Origin: Taudactylus pleione
Taxonomy: Eukaryota > Chordata > Amphibia > Anura > Myobatrachidae
Direction of reading: 5' to 3'
DNA length: 64,000 nucleotides
Assembly (NCBI GenBank): GCA_031769625.1
Contig: JAUIMM010000689.1
Location: forward strand, 2,319,501 to 2,383,500
The position numbers and the translations under genes were made by a program. The notes under the pieces are model-generated. The model saw nothing but the letters and a program-made list of their open reading frames with translations, did no database searches and was not told the DNA's origin. Positions 47,011 to 58,040 of this stretch are shown here, in pieces. The stretch's first letter is position 1. Every line of letters starts with the position of its first letter.

Positions 47011-50000
47011 GTGAGTATGGAGGACAGTCACATGACAGGAGAGCAGGAACCACATACCAGTCTTGTAGCTGCCGGCAGCAGTCATGATGATGATGATGCA
47101 AGGCCGTCAACGTCATCTATGAAGGCCAATGCTCCAGGGCTTAAGTCAGGCCATGTAAAATCAACTTTTACCCTGTTAAAGAAAAAAAAAAAATCTAAAG
47201 CTAAGTCAGCTATAGAGAACCAAACAATTGGCAATATGCCATTCATTACATGAAGTGGCAAGGAAAGGATAAGACCTTGGCCTTTATTTATGACTGGTGG
47301 TTCCAGTTGTGATGATTTAAGACCTTCTGCTTGGAGGAGAAGTACATTTTTTTTTAATTGTTAAGACAAGAGACACTGGAACGGTGATCTCCGAAAAGTC
47401 ACAGATCCGAGGAGAGTCCAAGTGTGTCCGCGTTTGTCATGTGTGAGCCTGACCTTTCTAATACTGTACTTGAAGAGGATACTCCTTCCACCATTTGTGT
47501 GCCCTCTGCAAATGTGGGGATGAGCAGCACAAGTCAACATGCTGACTTAGAAATCGAGGATGCTTCTGTGGAATTGCACCAGGAGGATGAGAAGAATATT
47601 TATGTAGTTGGCGATAACAACAAGGATGATGATGATCCTGTTGACGATGAGGATGTTGATGCCGAGGATGTTTGTGTAAAAACTGTAAATCAGGCAACAG
47701 TTGTTGCCCATGGTGGGAAAAATCCACATGTTGTTGCCATGCCTGGGCAAAGGACCAAAAAATCCACTTCTCATGTGTGGAATTATTTCCACCCAAATCC
47801 GGACAACCTTTGTAACCGTTGCAAAGTATCAGTGAGTAGAGGTAAGGACCTTAACCATCTAGGAACCTCCTCCCTGTTATGTCACTTGCAGCGCATTCAT
47901 CAAATTGAAAAGGGTATTTAAAATTCTGAAACTTTGGCTACAAAAAACCTAAAAACAATCAGTCCAGTGTCACCTAGATGCTCCCTTCTATCTGGATCCA
48001 AGCACCTGCAATTTCCACCCCCAACACCTGCATCATCATCAACATCCTCATTCATAATCGGAAGTAGTCCTGCATCCAATTTCATAAGAATGACTGACTC
48101 CTCTCCTATCCGTGGTTCCTCAGAAGGATCCTTGAGTGCTACGCCTGCTGCTGTGAGTCCATCTTCATCCCAAAAGGGGACCAGGAAGAAGACTACTTTT
48201 AGTGAAACCAAACAATTGACTGTCAAACAATCCTTTGCATTGGGAACAAGTATGACAGCAGACACCCAGTTGCACAGTGGTTCACAGACGCCATAACAGC
48301 TATGCTGGTATTAGATGTTCATCCAGTATCCGCCATTAATGCAGTGGGTTTTAGACAGTTAATTTAGGTCCTGTGTCCCCGCTACCATGTCGCTTCTAGA
48401 TTCCACTTCTCTAGAAAAGCAATTCCCAATCTGTTCAAGGACATTAAAGAAACCTTATTAATGTTCTCCGAAATGCTGTTGTGCCCACTGTCCACTTAAC
48501 CACAGATATGTGGACAAGTGGGCAAGAGCAAACTAAAGATTACATGACTGTGACAGCCCACTGAGTAGGTGTATTGCCTCCTACAGTGCAAGCAGCAGCA
48601 TCTAACTAATGCCAGCTCATTCAGAAGCAGGCTACTCTGTGTATCACCGGTTTCACTAAGAGGCATACCGCTGAGAACCTCTTAGAAAAACTCAGGGAAA
48701 TCATTGCAAAATGCCTTACCCCACTTGGACTCTCCTCGGGATGTGTGATTTCTGACAATACCAGAAATATTATGCGAGCGAATTCGAACACATCCCAGGT
48801 TTTGCTCACACAATTAATTTGGTGGTGCAACATTTTAAAAAAAATGACAGGGGCGTGCAGGAGATGCTCTCGGTGGCCCGAAAGATTTCGGGACATTTTC
48901 GATATTCAGCAACTGCATGTCGAAGATTGCAGCACCAGCAAGTACTGTTACATTTACCCTGCCATCAGCTGAAGCAAGAGGTAGTAACTAGGTGGAATTC
49001 TACCCTCTATATAATTCAGCGGATGGAGGAGCAGGAAAAGGCCATCCAGGGCTACACGAAGGCCTATGACATAGGGAAAGGAGCAGGAATGCACCTTAGT
49101 TAAGCACAGTGAAGAATAATTTCCGTGTTGTGCAAGGTTCTCAAACCCTTTGAACTTGCCACACGTGAAGTTAGTTCAGACACTGCCAGCTTGAGTCAGG
49201 TCATTCCCCTAATTAGACTTTTGCAAAAGCAACTGGAGAAACTGAAGGAGCTGAAATGATTCTGCTAAGTATGTCGGACTTGTAAATCAAGCCCTTCATT
49301 CGCTTCGACAGGATCCAAAGGTCATCAATCTCTTGAAATCAGATAACTATATTTTGGTGACCATACCTGATTCTAGGTTTAAGTTATACCTTGTGTCTTT
49401 CTTTCCGACGGACATAAATCCGTCCAAAATCGAAGATGCAAAGAGCTGGTGGTGAAAAAATTGTCAGCTCAAGCGACACCTGACACGGCAGCATCTCTTC
49501 CTTCAGTTTCTGCGGCTGCCAGGAAAAATTTACATTTTCCTAAGAGACCCACTGCTGGTGGTGATGCAGATCAGTCAGCAAAGCCGAATGACATCTGGTT
49601 GGTTCTGAAAGAACTGCCTACAATAAGTGAAATGTCTACCGAGACTTTGTCTGATATGGTCACCATTCAGAGAATGGTGGATGATTATTTTAGGGATAAC
49701 ATCCAAATAGGCATGTCAGACAGTCCGTTTCACTACTGGAAGGAAAAAGAGGCAATTTGGAGTCTCTTACACAAACTGGCTCTGCTTTACTTAAGTTGCC
49801 CACCCTCCAGTGTGTACTCTGAAAGAGTTTTCAGCACAGCCAGGAACCTTGTCAATGATCGGCGTAGGAGGTTACTTCCCCAAAATGTGGAAAAGATGAT
49901 GTTCATCCACGAGGAAGAGCTTTACCACCAATTAAGTAAAAAAAAAAAACCAGAAGCACCTGTAATGGTGGATTCCAGCAGGGACGAATTAATATTGTGT

Positions 50001-50205
50001 GAAGAAGAGGAGGAAGCACACACTGATGGGGATGACGATGACGACATCTTATCTTACCTATGTTGTAAAGCCAGTTTGTGTATGGGGTCATTGCCACCAA
50101 TGTCCACTGCACATTGGCAGCTTGTTTTGTGGGAGGTCCAAACAAACCAATTATTTCAGCCACAAGTGGCAGTCCCTGTCGCTGAAGTGATTGGTTTGTT
50201 AAAAT
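47011..50205 (+). pseudogene. hAT transposase (BED finger, DDE, hATC) remnant
   Basis: hAT transposases cut and paste DNA with an RNase H-like DDE core. Parts in order: an acidic head (47011-47253 and 47424-47700); a BED zinc finger with V-W-N-Y-F, C-N-R-C and H-L-Q-R-I-H near 47776-47905; a Ser/Pro-rich linker to 48296; then L-D-V-H-P-V-S and A-I-P-N-L-F (48305-48450). T-T-D-M-W-T-S near 48500 carries the first catalytic Asp. A-H-T-I-N-L-V-V and T-R-W-N-S-T follow (48805-49010), and the hATC domain with Y-W-K, S-S-V-Y-S-E-R-V-F-S and R-R-R-L-L (49735-49900). Several frameshifts and stops occur between parts, so it is inactive. The layout is ZBED-like. Confidence 0.88.
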
Positions 50206-50461
50206 TAGGGATGTGCAGGCTCGGATAGGTTCGAGTTTGCACGTGGAGTTCGGATTTTTCCCTCCAAAAAAACGGAACTCAGAACGAGGCAAAACGTCAT
50301 CTTACATGGACGAACATCATCATTCCTGGACAAAAGACCAGGAATGATGATGTTCGTCCATGTAAGATGACGTTTTGCCTCGTTCTGAGTTCCGTTTTTT
50401 TGGAGGGAAAAATCCGAACTCCACGTGCAAACTCGAACCTATCCGAGCCTGCACATCCCTA
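50206..50461. mobile_element. perfect palindromic hAT-type MITE
   Basis: 256 bp: two arms of 124 bp that are exact reverse complements around an 8-base loop (ACAAAAGA). Ends are TAGGGATGTGCA. The target octamer GTTAAAAT is duplicated perfectly at 50198-50205 and 50462-50469. The ends resemble those of the hAT it sits in, so that superfamily may have mobilised it. No mismatch between the arms was found by eye, which implies a very recent insertion or active homogenisation. Confidence 0.95.
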
Positions 50462-50869
50462 GTTAAAATGTGAATGTCCTGTTTCATATATATAACATAA
50501 GGGTGGGTTGGAGGGCTCAAGGACAATTGCATCTTACACCTCTTTTCTTTGCATTATGTGCTATTTGGGGCATTGCTGCCTGACATTTTTAATTTTATGG
50601 TTTATGAATGTTCAGAAATTGTAATGGCCACAGACAGCATCTACTGCATGCTCCTTTTATTTTTTTTTTAAAGAAAATTCTGAATCATCAAATTGATGGG
50701 GTGGCCATCTGGCTGACATCACCTCTGCTGGAACAGGATTTGCGCGTCCTCCTTTTTCTACCTTGCTAATGCATTGCTCAGGTGCCAGTGATAGCATTCA
50801 CACGTGTTTCCGGTTCTGCTGTGAGTCTCCTGTTCAAGTCGAGTATCCAGTTCCCCAGTTTGCGTTGTT

Positions 50870-51540
50870 TTGCTCCTGCCATTTGTGTCATCCAGGTGGC
50901 ACGGTCCGCACTTCAGTCACTTGCCATTTGTGTCATCCAGGCGGCACAAGCCACACCTCGGCACCCAGTGTACGCAAGGCAGCGTACTGCTGCTTGTTTC
51001 AACCCATCGGCACAAGCCGCACATCAGCATCAAGTGTCCACAATCAAGTGAACTGCTGCTTCTGTCAACCCAGTGGCCCAAGCCACACAACAATGACATT
51101 CAGCCAAGGGTTCTCAGCCCTCAAGGCTGAGAAGGATGCATCCTGCTCACAGGATGTATCCTGCTTCACAGCCCAAAGGATGCATCCTGCTTCACAGCCC
51201 AAAGGCCACCTGTAGTCACTCCTCATCAGCCCTCAAGGCTGTAACGGCCACAACTTGCCAAGAGTTCCAGGCCTCAAGGCTGTTGCAGGACTGGTTCTTA
51301 ATCATAGCTCTGTATTACACTACTACTCAGCCCAGAGGCTGCATCAACAATTAATTATCAATTCTTACTTCAGCCAGTGGCTGCGCCAGCTATCAATTCT
51401 TACTTCAGCCAGTAGCTGCACCAATTATCAAGTATCAATTCCTCCTTCAGTTAGTGACTATCAATTATCAATTCTTCAGTCCTCAAGGGGTACCCAAACC
51501 ATCGTCACTGCACAGTCCTCAACTCTATTTATCACTCAGT
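50870..51540. repeat. imperfect tandem repeats in hAT 3' part
   Basis: TGCCATTTGTGTCATCCAGG.GGCAC recurs at 50877 and 50924. CACAAGCC.CAC-containing units follow, and a TATCAATTCTTACTTCAGCCAGT unit recurs at 51357 and 51394. The periods differ, so these are several small arrays. Confidence 0.6.
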
Positions 51541-52410
51541 TTTGATTCCGCCTAGGAATCGTGTTAGCCAGCTAGCTGGATGCAACCTTTTGGTCCTTAA
51601 CTAGATGAAAAAAAAAAAACAATATTGTGAGCTGTGAGGTGGCCAAAATTGACTGGAAACGAGTGGAAATAAATGTTATTGAGGTTAATAAAACTGTAGG
51701 AACAAAAACAGGCCCATTTTATGTGATTTTAGCTGTTTTTATGATTTTTTAAAGAAAATATCCAGATAAAAAAAAAAACTAAAACACGGAAGGGCGGTTT
51801 TGGCAAAAACAATCCAGATCCAAAATCAGAGGAGATACAGATCCAAAACCAAAACACGGGGGTCGGCGCACATCCATACTCTGGTTGGCCTGCATGCACG
51901 GTCGATATCTTTATTGCCCATATGTGCCCGCGCATCGCAGGTCGTTGGTGGGTTGGAGGCCCCGAAAAATGCACGATATGATCAATATCGTTATCGTTCA
52001 TATCGTGCATTTTTATCGTGCTGTGTACTGTGTGCACCTTTACACATTATGGAGAGTTTAACAATAACAAAACATACTGTTTAGGAATGCTCCGTTTATA
52101 TAAATTGATATTTGGGAAAATAATTGAAAATAAATTTACAATAAATTAACCCAGACCTTCAGACATCAAAGGAAACAATCCATTGTCTGACACCTCTTTA
52201 GATCTCCAAAATGACTATTTCAAAATATAAAATAATTAATACTAGGGGATCTATGTAGCAATTCCCTAGGATATACATTTTGCTACTCACAACAGTCACT
52301 GCTAACATTACAAAATAATACCAATTATCTGATAACATTATAGGGACACTACTGCTGCAAACAAATTTTAAATCACAATAATTTCCAATCTTTACACATT
52401 TTTTTATATT

Positions 52411-52821
52411 TTATATATCTGTTTTGCCTAAAGATAATATGATGGATGACACATCCTTTTATTAGCAAAATAAATAAAGGTTATATTTTAAATAATTGAA
52501 GGATATCAAAATAAATATTTAATAAACACGTACTGAGTGCACCACATATACTTTTTCTTTTTGCAAATCTAGTTATTGAGTTTTAGCAGCATCTCATTTT
52601 CTCAAAACACTTCCTTTTATAAATGTAGAAATACTAAACACAAAGGTAAAGGAGTGTTTAAGATATGTAAATTTATACTTCAAGCAAAACTATTACCCTC
52701 TGTGCAGTGCAATTTGAAACTCAAGTGTGATTTTAGGTCAGAATTGTAATTAAACTTAAGTATTGATAATACCATTCACTCATCGTTTTGAAAAGTATAA
52801 TTAAATTACACTGTTGCTAAA
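52411..52821. other. AT-rich, no recognised feature
   Basis: Immediately beyond the right Penelope arm. No genes or termini seen. Confidence 0.4.
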
Positions 52822-53069
52822 TAAGCTGGCTACACGCTAAACAATGTGTGTACCCAGCAATGCGGCCGGCGACCACCCCGTCGACAGGCCGCCATATAGT
52901 GCGGCCGGTACAGACTAGACAATTCATTGCCCGACCGCCCAATATGTCGGGCCCTGCTGCATGGAGTCATCAGCCGCATTGTCACGTTGGCCTGCATGTA
53001 GGGACGACCTGACGAGGCGGCTGTCAACCCTATGGGAGTGCGCACCGCACTACATATTGCGTGCACACT
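52822..53069. mobile_element. possible GC-rich MITE
   Basis: TAAGCTGGCTACACGC at the left and GCGTGCACACTTA at the right are weak inverted repeats around a GC-rich interior. The flanking TAA/TTA could be a target duplication. Uncertain. Confidence 0.35.
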
Positions 53070-53136
53070 TAAAGATTTTAACAATTTGTGGATACGATCA
53101 GTCGGAATCTGGCAAATCGTTTAAAAAATTGCTATA

Positions 53137-53426
53137 GGGGCAGATTCAATTAGCCGCGGGATTTAACCTGCGGCTAATTACCGATCTAAATTCCCGCGGC
53201 GCGGTTAAAAGCTATTCGATTAAATAGCCTTTTTCCCGCACCGTAAAATTGTGACTCACTATTTGGTAGTTTTGATATGGATTTTATCTTGTACCTACAT
53301 GAGGCGTGAGGTAAAGTCCGACTGCGGGATCTTGGGGACTCCCACACGAGGAATCCCCGCTAATTGAATAGGTCCAGCGCGGAAATTAGCAGCAGGGTAA
53401 ATCCCGCGGCTAATTGAATCTGCCCC
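53137..53426. mobile_element. palindromic MITE, ATA duplication
   Basis: The ends GGGGCAGATTCAATTAGCCG and CGGCTAATTGAATCTGCCCC are perfect complements. ATA is repeated at 53134-53136 and 53427-53429. 290 bp, no coding capacity. A three-base A-T-A target is consistent with the TWA preference of PIF/Harbinger. Confidence 0.88.
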
Positions 53427-53471
53427 ATAGTCTTAGCAAACACTGACACACCTTTTACACTTCCTTATAAG

Positions 53472-54980
53472 AGGCTATCCTGGTGACTTAGGAAGTATGC
53501 TTCCCAATTGAGTACTCCCGGTATGAATATTGCATTGTCACTTCTTTCATGGCTGCATAACTTCTTATGCCTCCTTGAGTTAGGCCACTGTAGTCGCATT
53601 GTCGGATTGGATCTGGGCTGGCCTGCCCTGGAGCAGGACCTGTGCCATGACAAGAACTCTGTATACTGCTTCGCAGTTCCAGAATGTTTATTGGCAGATG
53701 ACTTTCTTGATTTGTCCATCTTCCCTGAAGGGTGTGATGACCAGTCACTGCCCCCCATCCACAAAGGCTGGTGTCTGTGGTGAGAAGCACCCAATTTGGA
53801 ATCCAGAACGGGTGCCTTTTGTTTAGATGATCCTTCTCAGCCACCACAGGAGTGACGAACCTCTGGAGTGAGAAGGATCCTCTGAGACCTTATTAGGTGA
53901 TGCTGTCCATTTCAACTGGAGAGAATCAATCTTTGTAGAGGCCTGGAATGGAACCGAGCAGACCGTAGATCCCAGGACCTGCATTGCTAACAGACTGGAT
54001 ACACTTCGCTTGCGGAGCAGCTTGCGTATTCGAAATGATAGATCCGCAATCTTGTCCTCTGGCAGAAACACCTTTTGTGCCCGAGAATCCAGAAATGCTC
54101 TAAGATGTACCATCTGCTGTGTTGGAGAAAGTGACAATTTCATCCAGTTGATTATCCAGCCGCACAGACAGGCTATGGTCATTTGAAGATGGTTTTGTAA
54201 CATAACCGGAGTCTGTGCCAATATCAGACTGTCGTCCAGATATGTCAGACTTCTGACTCCCTGATGCCTGAGATAGGCCATCCTGACTGCAATTATTTTG
54301 GTAAATACCTGGGGAGCCGTAGATAGGCCAAAGGGTAGAGCCTGAAATTGGTAATGTTGCTGAAGGACAGCAATCCATAAGAATTGTTGGTGGGATGGTA
54401 TAATAGGAGCATGCAGATATGCATCCTGAATGTCCAGGGAAACCAATCCCCTGGCTCCAGTGCCAAAATAATTGACAGGAGAATTTCCATACGAAACTTG
54501 GGTACATGGATAAACTTGTTGAGGGTTTTTAGTTTTAATGTAGGGCGATAAGCCCCATTCGGTTTCTGAACCAGAAACAGATTGGAATAATAACCCTTTC
54601 CCTGGTGAGACACAGGAACTGGGACTAATACCCCTGCCTGTAGCAAGGAGTGAATGGCTCCCTGAACAGCTAAGGCCCTGTCCGCTTCTGATGGAGGATC
54701 TGTGCAAAAAAAACTTCTGGTGGGGATGTCTCCTGTAAGTGAGGGCATACCCCTGAAAGACCACTTCTCAGACCCAGGCATCTGTAGTTGTTTGATGCCA
54801 ATAATCTGCAAACTGAAGAAATCGTCCTCCCCCCCTGGGATCCCCCAGGAGGAGGCCTGTTCCATCAGGGCGAGCGCTTGTTGTCCGGCTTAGAAGCTGG
54901 ACGTCTTAGTTTGTCGCTTAGACTTGCGGAAACTAGTTGGCCTAGAGTAAGACTGTTCATTTGCTCCTCCCTGAGGATGA
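53472..54980 (-). pseudogene. DIRS reverse transcriptase / RNase H remnant
   Basis: The minus strand shows S-L-D-I-Q-D-A-Y-L-H-A-P-I, Q-F-L-W-I-A-V, F-Q-A-L-P-F-G-L-S-T-A-P and L-T-Y-L-D-D with YLDD at 54231-54242. Then the thumb and an RNase H with T-D-T-S-L-C-G-W-G-A-V (about 53800), L-E-L-R-S and F-I-P-G-V-L-N-W-E-A near 53500. The D-A-Y-L-H and L-P-F-G-L-S words are DIRS/gypsy-like, and the RNase H style is that of DIRS1. Catalytic YLDD is intact. The region changes frame several times and carries stops in RNase H. Confidence 0.85.
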
Positions 54981-54984
54981 AAGA

Positions 54985-56330
54985 ACTGAAAAGAAACCTG
55001 CCTAGATTTAGTATTTGAAGTACATGGCAGACCTGCAGATTTTGAAGCCGCCAGAGTAGTGATTATAATATCCAACTCTGCTCCATAAAGTACCTTTCCA
55101 TAGAAAGGTAAAACTTCCAGTGCCCTCTTTGATCCTGTATCAGCTTTCCAAGATCTTAACCAAAGGGCCCTGTGTGCCACTATTGATGCTGCTGAAGCCC
55201 TAGAACAGGGGTTCCCAACCACGGTCCTCAAGGCACTCTAACAGTCCAGGTTTTAAGGATAGCCATACTTAAGCAAAGGTGTCTTAATTAGTACCTCAGT
55301 TATTTTGGTTAAACCATCTGTTCTCAAGCAAGGATATCACTAAAACCTGGACTGTTAGTGTGCCTTGAGGACAGAGGTTGGGAAACATTGCCCTAGAAGC
55401 TAAAATTACAGCATCCACTGCAGCCCTGCCCAGATAGGAAGCTGCTCCCCGTATGTGGGAGATATTCATCATCTGTTCTGTGGTAGAATTTGGTAGCGAA
55501 TTTTCCAATGCCCCTATCCAGTCTTCAACAGCTTTGGCTACCCAGGCTCCAGCCATAGCTGGACGAGTAACCCCTCCAGATGATGAATATATTGCTTTAA
55601 GACAGGCTTCAATCTTTTTATCTGTGGAATCCTTCAGCGAAGACACTGATGGAATAGGCAATGTAGCATTTCTGATTAAATGTGTTACATGAGCATCCAC
55701 AGTAGGAGGTACCTCCCACTTAGTACATAGAGAAGATGGAAACGGATACAATGATGTTTTTCTTTTATTCACATAAAATCGTTTATCAGGCTTACCCCAT
55801 GCCTCCTGGATAAGCTCTATAAGCTGTTCAGATACAGGGAACTCCGATTTGACCACCTTCCGGTGGTAAACATTGGAGCCTTTTTTACTATGAGCTGGTT
55901 CATCATCCTGAATATCTAGGACTGATTTAACCACCCTCACCAAAGAAGGAACATCCACTGTGGACAGATGATCCCCAGAACTAGATCCTGATGATGCGTC
56001 TGAATTCACATGTTGGGCAGACTGATAAAAAGATAACTTGCGCTGAATGGGCTATGGTCAGTACCGGTCTGTTATAAACATTAGATGGTGCCATACTCTG
56101 ACTAGAATGGCCATAAACATTCTTCAATGATGGATGCATAGGAGGTGCAAACATAGCATACTGTGGACACCCCATCCAAGGAGGCATCATAGGAGCAGCC
56201 ACATGATCCACAACCTTCATCATAACCTGGGACAAAGAAAAATCCCAAGATGGATTATCCAGGGACAGGTAAACTGGACTGGTAAATTGGCTCTTTATAA
56301 CAGACAACACACAAACCATCCTTTATGTCC
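54985..56330 (-). pseudogene. DIRS gag-like gene, split by MITE
   Basis: The main frame at 56009-55391 contains S-E-Q-L-I-E-L-I-Q-E-A-W-G-K-P-D-K, L-Y-P-F-P, W-E-V-P-P-T-V-D-A-H-V, L-P-I-P and L-K-D-S-T-D-K-K-I-E. These are the recurrent words of DIRS gag proteins. The frame is open for about 200 residues until the MITE at 55206-55390, beyond which A-S-A-A-S-I-V-A-H-R-A-L-W-L-R continues the same protein (to about 54985). The protein would bind element RNA. Apart from the insert this part is well preserved. Confidence 0.8.
55206..55390. mobile_element. hAT MITE with perfect 8-bp duplication
   Basis: Ends CAGGGGTTCCCAACC and GAGGTTGGGAAACATTG; CCCTAGAA is duplicated exactly (55198-55205 and 55391-55398). 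Internal AAAACCTGGACTGTTAG pairs with AACAGTCCAGGTTTTA. It interrupts DIRS gag. Confidence 0.93.
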
Positions 56331-56344
56331 TGAGAGGACACATA

Positions 56345-56592
56345 GGGCCAAATGTAATAGGGTGAGAGTTTAGAAAATGTGAGTTTAGCAGTAAACTCTC
56401 ACATTGGTTGAGTTTTATCTTCAAAATGGGAAAATATCCGAATGAGATTTTAAATCGTGACAGTTTTTTAAGTCTAAAAAAACATGCAAGTTTGCTCTGT
56501 TACTTTGTTTTTGGACTCTATTACATTGGCAAAGTTTAAAAAGTGTCAGAAACTCTCACTTTTCTAAACTCTCACCCCATTACATTTGGCCC
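56345..56592. mobile_element. palindromic MITE, ATA duplication
   Basis: Ends GGGCCAAATGTAATAGGGTG and CACCCCATTACATTTGGCCC. ATA is duplicated at 56342-56344 and 56593-56595. 248 bp with further internal pairing around GAGAGTTTA / TAAACTCTC. Inserted near the start of the DIRS gag region. Confidence 0.9.
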
Positions 56593-57639
56593 ATAAGCTC
56601 TACATGATTTACATGGAACCAGCACAGGCTGCTCCCCCTCCTGTTTCCATTTATCTTTTGACATGTTCAAAATAAAGGCAATAATTGCAATGTTATGTGA
56701 CAGCCATCACAAAATCTTAATGAAAGTGAAGTACTCATAGAGAAACATTCACCCCAAGAGGATGGAGAGAAAACAGTGATAGTTACAATTGACAGATTTA
56801 GAAATAAAAGACAGTGTCAATCAGCAGCTAGCAAACAGTCACATACAATGCATATGTAATATAATTACAATCGGCTCTAAATAAACTACAGCAACACAAA
56901 GGAATGGTAGGACATAGAGCAACATATACCTTAACCAAGGGAGAGGTATACAGGGAGCCTGACCCAGACCCTCCTGAGACCAACAGCTACAGGGCGCACT
57001 GAGCGTGGACTGTGAGCATCTCATATATACGTGGAGGGTAGGCGGAGCAATCCAGTTGAGCGAAACCCTTCGTAGGGACTACGTCTGAGTCAGGGGAGGA
57101 GCTGCCGGGGGAGCATCTACCTCCCCTAAGCTACTTTAACCAGCCGGGTACACTGGCCTCGTGGCAGCAAATAGTGTCTGATGCCGATCCCCGGCGTCAG
57201 ACGATAAGGCCCCGGCTGGTGTAGTGAGGACGCGGACAATCCCGCGCCCTGACAGCAGCAGCTCCTGGTGTGTCTCTGACACCAAAAGCGAGGAATCGCC
57301 TTACCTAACACCTCTGAGCATCCGGTGTAGTCCTGGTCGCAGCATTGCTGCTAGCTAAGCCCAGCCGTTACCAGTCGAAATCACCAGCACAATTACTGAT
57401 GTTGCGGCCCGGCCGAGGTAGATGGAGCTGCAGTACGTGCGTCTTAATTTAGACGCTTGGTACTGCCAACTCAGAAAGACTGCTCTGAGCAGTCCTCCTG
57501 TTACAAAGGTGCATCTTGATACCGCCACACCAAATGAACAACTGAAGTCCTATGGATAGGGCAGGATATATATGGAGTAGGACCCAGTGCATCCTGGGAG
57601 CAGAAGCTTTAACTGGTTGGTGCCTGGTCTTCCAACCAT
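56593..57639 (-). other. DIRS leader, non-coding
   Basis: The AT-rich half (56.6-56.9 kb) and GC-rich half (56.95-57.6 kb) lie between gag and the terminal repeat. No clear promoter element recognised. Confidence 0.45.
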
Positions 57640-57691
57640 AATATCCCCATGGTATCCCTGTGGATCCCCATAGACCCCGAAGAAGAAATTA
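57640..57691. repeat. DIRS terminal-repeat-like segment
   Basis: ATATCCCCATGGTATCCCTG followed by TGGATCCCCATAGACCCCGAAGAAGAAA. The same word order occurs, complemented, at 62310-62339 and 62670-62697 (CCATAGG, CCACAGGATACCTTGGG), so it is taken as the terminal repeat shared by these DIRS elements. Confidence 0.6.
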
Positions 57692-57734
57692 CTTTTTCAA
57701 TGTGTGGCCTTTTAGTGGGGCATATTAGTTTCAA

Positions 57735-58040
57735 TGCGGAACTTACCCCTTTAGGACTGCATCGTCGACCCAGGATATTCCCAATTCGGCGCCGTTCACA
57801 CCGGAGCCGGGTCTGCAGTTACTCGGCTCTTCTGGCATTGCAGTGGATGCTTGGAGATTATGTCATCTCCAAGCCCCACTGAAGCCGGCCAATCGGATCA
57901 TCGTGATCCGGATCAAGCTGTTTACACTGCAGAGTGCCACAGGAACGACCCGTGGCCAACCCTGCAAAGTTGGATCCCCAGGTAACTGGACCCGGGTGGA
58001 TCCATTTACACTGCCAAAAATCCCAGGTTGATCCCTTTGG
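57735..58040. mobile_element. MITE related to the 7529 element
   Basis: Shares GGAGATTATGTCATCTCCAAG, GCCGGCCAATCGG and TTTACACTGCAG-type words with 7529-8027 in the opposite orientation. The ends are diverged (TTACCCCTTTAGGACTG at the left, GATCCCTTTGGGA at the right). A smaller, more decayed piece follows at about 58440-58600. Confidence 0.6.

Larger units (their letters stand above)
45750..51878 (+). mobile_element. hAT transposon, 6.1 kb, decayed autonomous copy
   Basis: Starts TAGAGATGAGTGGGTTCGG and ends GGCGCACATCCATA, the diverged complement of TAGAGATG.GCG-type ends known in vertebrate hATs. It contains a TATA box, an exon-like leader with tandem repeats, a BED finger, DDE remnants and an hATC dimerisation domain. 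The subterminal CAAAACACGGGGGTC is a transposase-site-like repeat (compare AAAACACGGAAGGG nearby). The flanking octamers do not match, so the duplication has decayed. Contains the palindromic MITE at 50206-50461. Confidence 0.82.
45611..52039. mobile_element. Harbinger-type MITE split by hAT
   Basis: The left piece (45611-45749) starts TGGTGCATGCAAACGG. The right piece (51879-52039) ends TACTGTGTGCACCT. TTA flanks both (45608-45610 and 52040-52042), and beyond it the Penelope arm continues with an ATTATGGAGAGTTTAAC block. Without the hAT it would be about 0.3 kb and, like the element at 18777, rich in inverted ATATCG words. Confidence 0.82.
36900..52410 (+). mobile_element. Penelope-like element B with inverted arms
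   Basis: The plus-strand RT / GIY-YIG core (39.5-42.19 kb) is flanked by arms that are reverse complements. The left arm is 36.9-39.35 kb; the right arm is 42.19-52.41 kb once inserts are removed. Matching landmarks include CATAGATCCCCTAGTATTA (left, 37.04 kb) with its complement at 52.24 kb, and the CTTATAACAA / TTGTTATAAG words at 38.92 and 42.57 kb. Inverted 5' partial copies around a Penelope core are a known outcome of its insertion mechanism. Inserts: LINE tail 37115-37997, unknown 39962-41225, MITE 42649-43246, array 43490-45030, and MITE plus hAT 45611-52039. Outer limits are approximate. Confidence 0.75.
53472..57691 (-). mobile_element. DIRS-like retrotransposon 1
   Basis: Minus-strand order from the 5' side: terminal-repeat-like segment (57640-57691), GC-rich leader (56.6-57.6 kb), gag (about 56.3-55.0 kb), RT and RNase H (54.98-53.47 kb). 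It breaks off just after the F-L-S-H-Q box, so the tyrosine recombinase and 3' end are missing. Two MITEs interrupt the gag part (55206-55390 and 56345-56592). DIRS elements use a tyrosine recombinase instead of an integrase. Confidence 0.75.
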
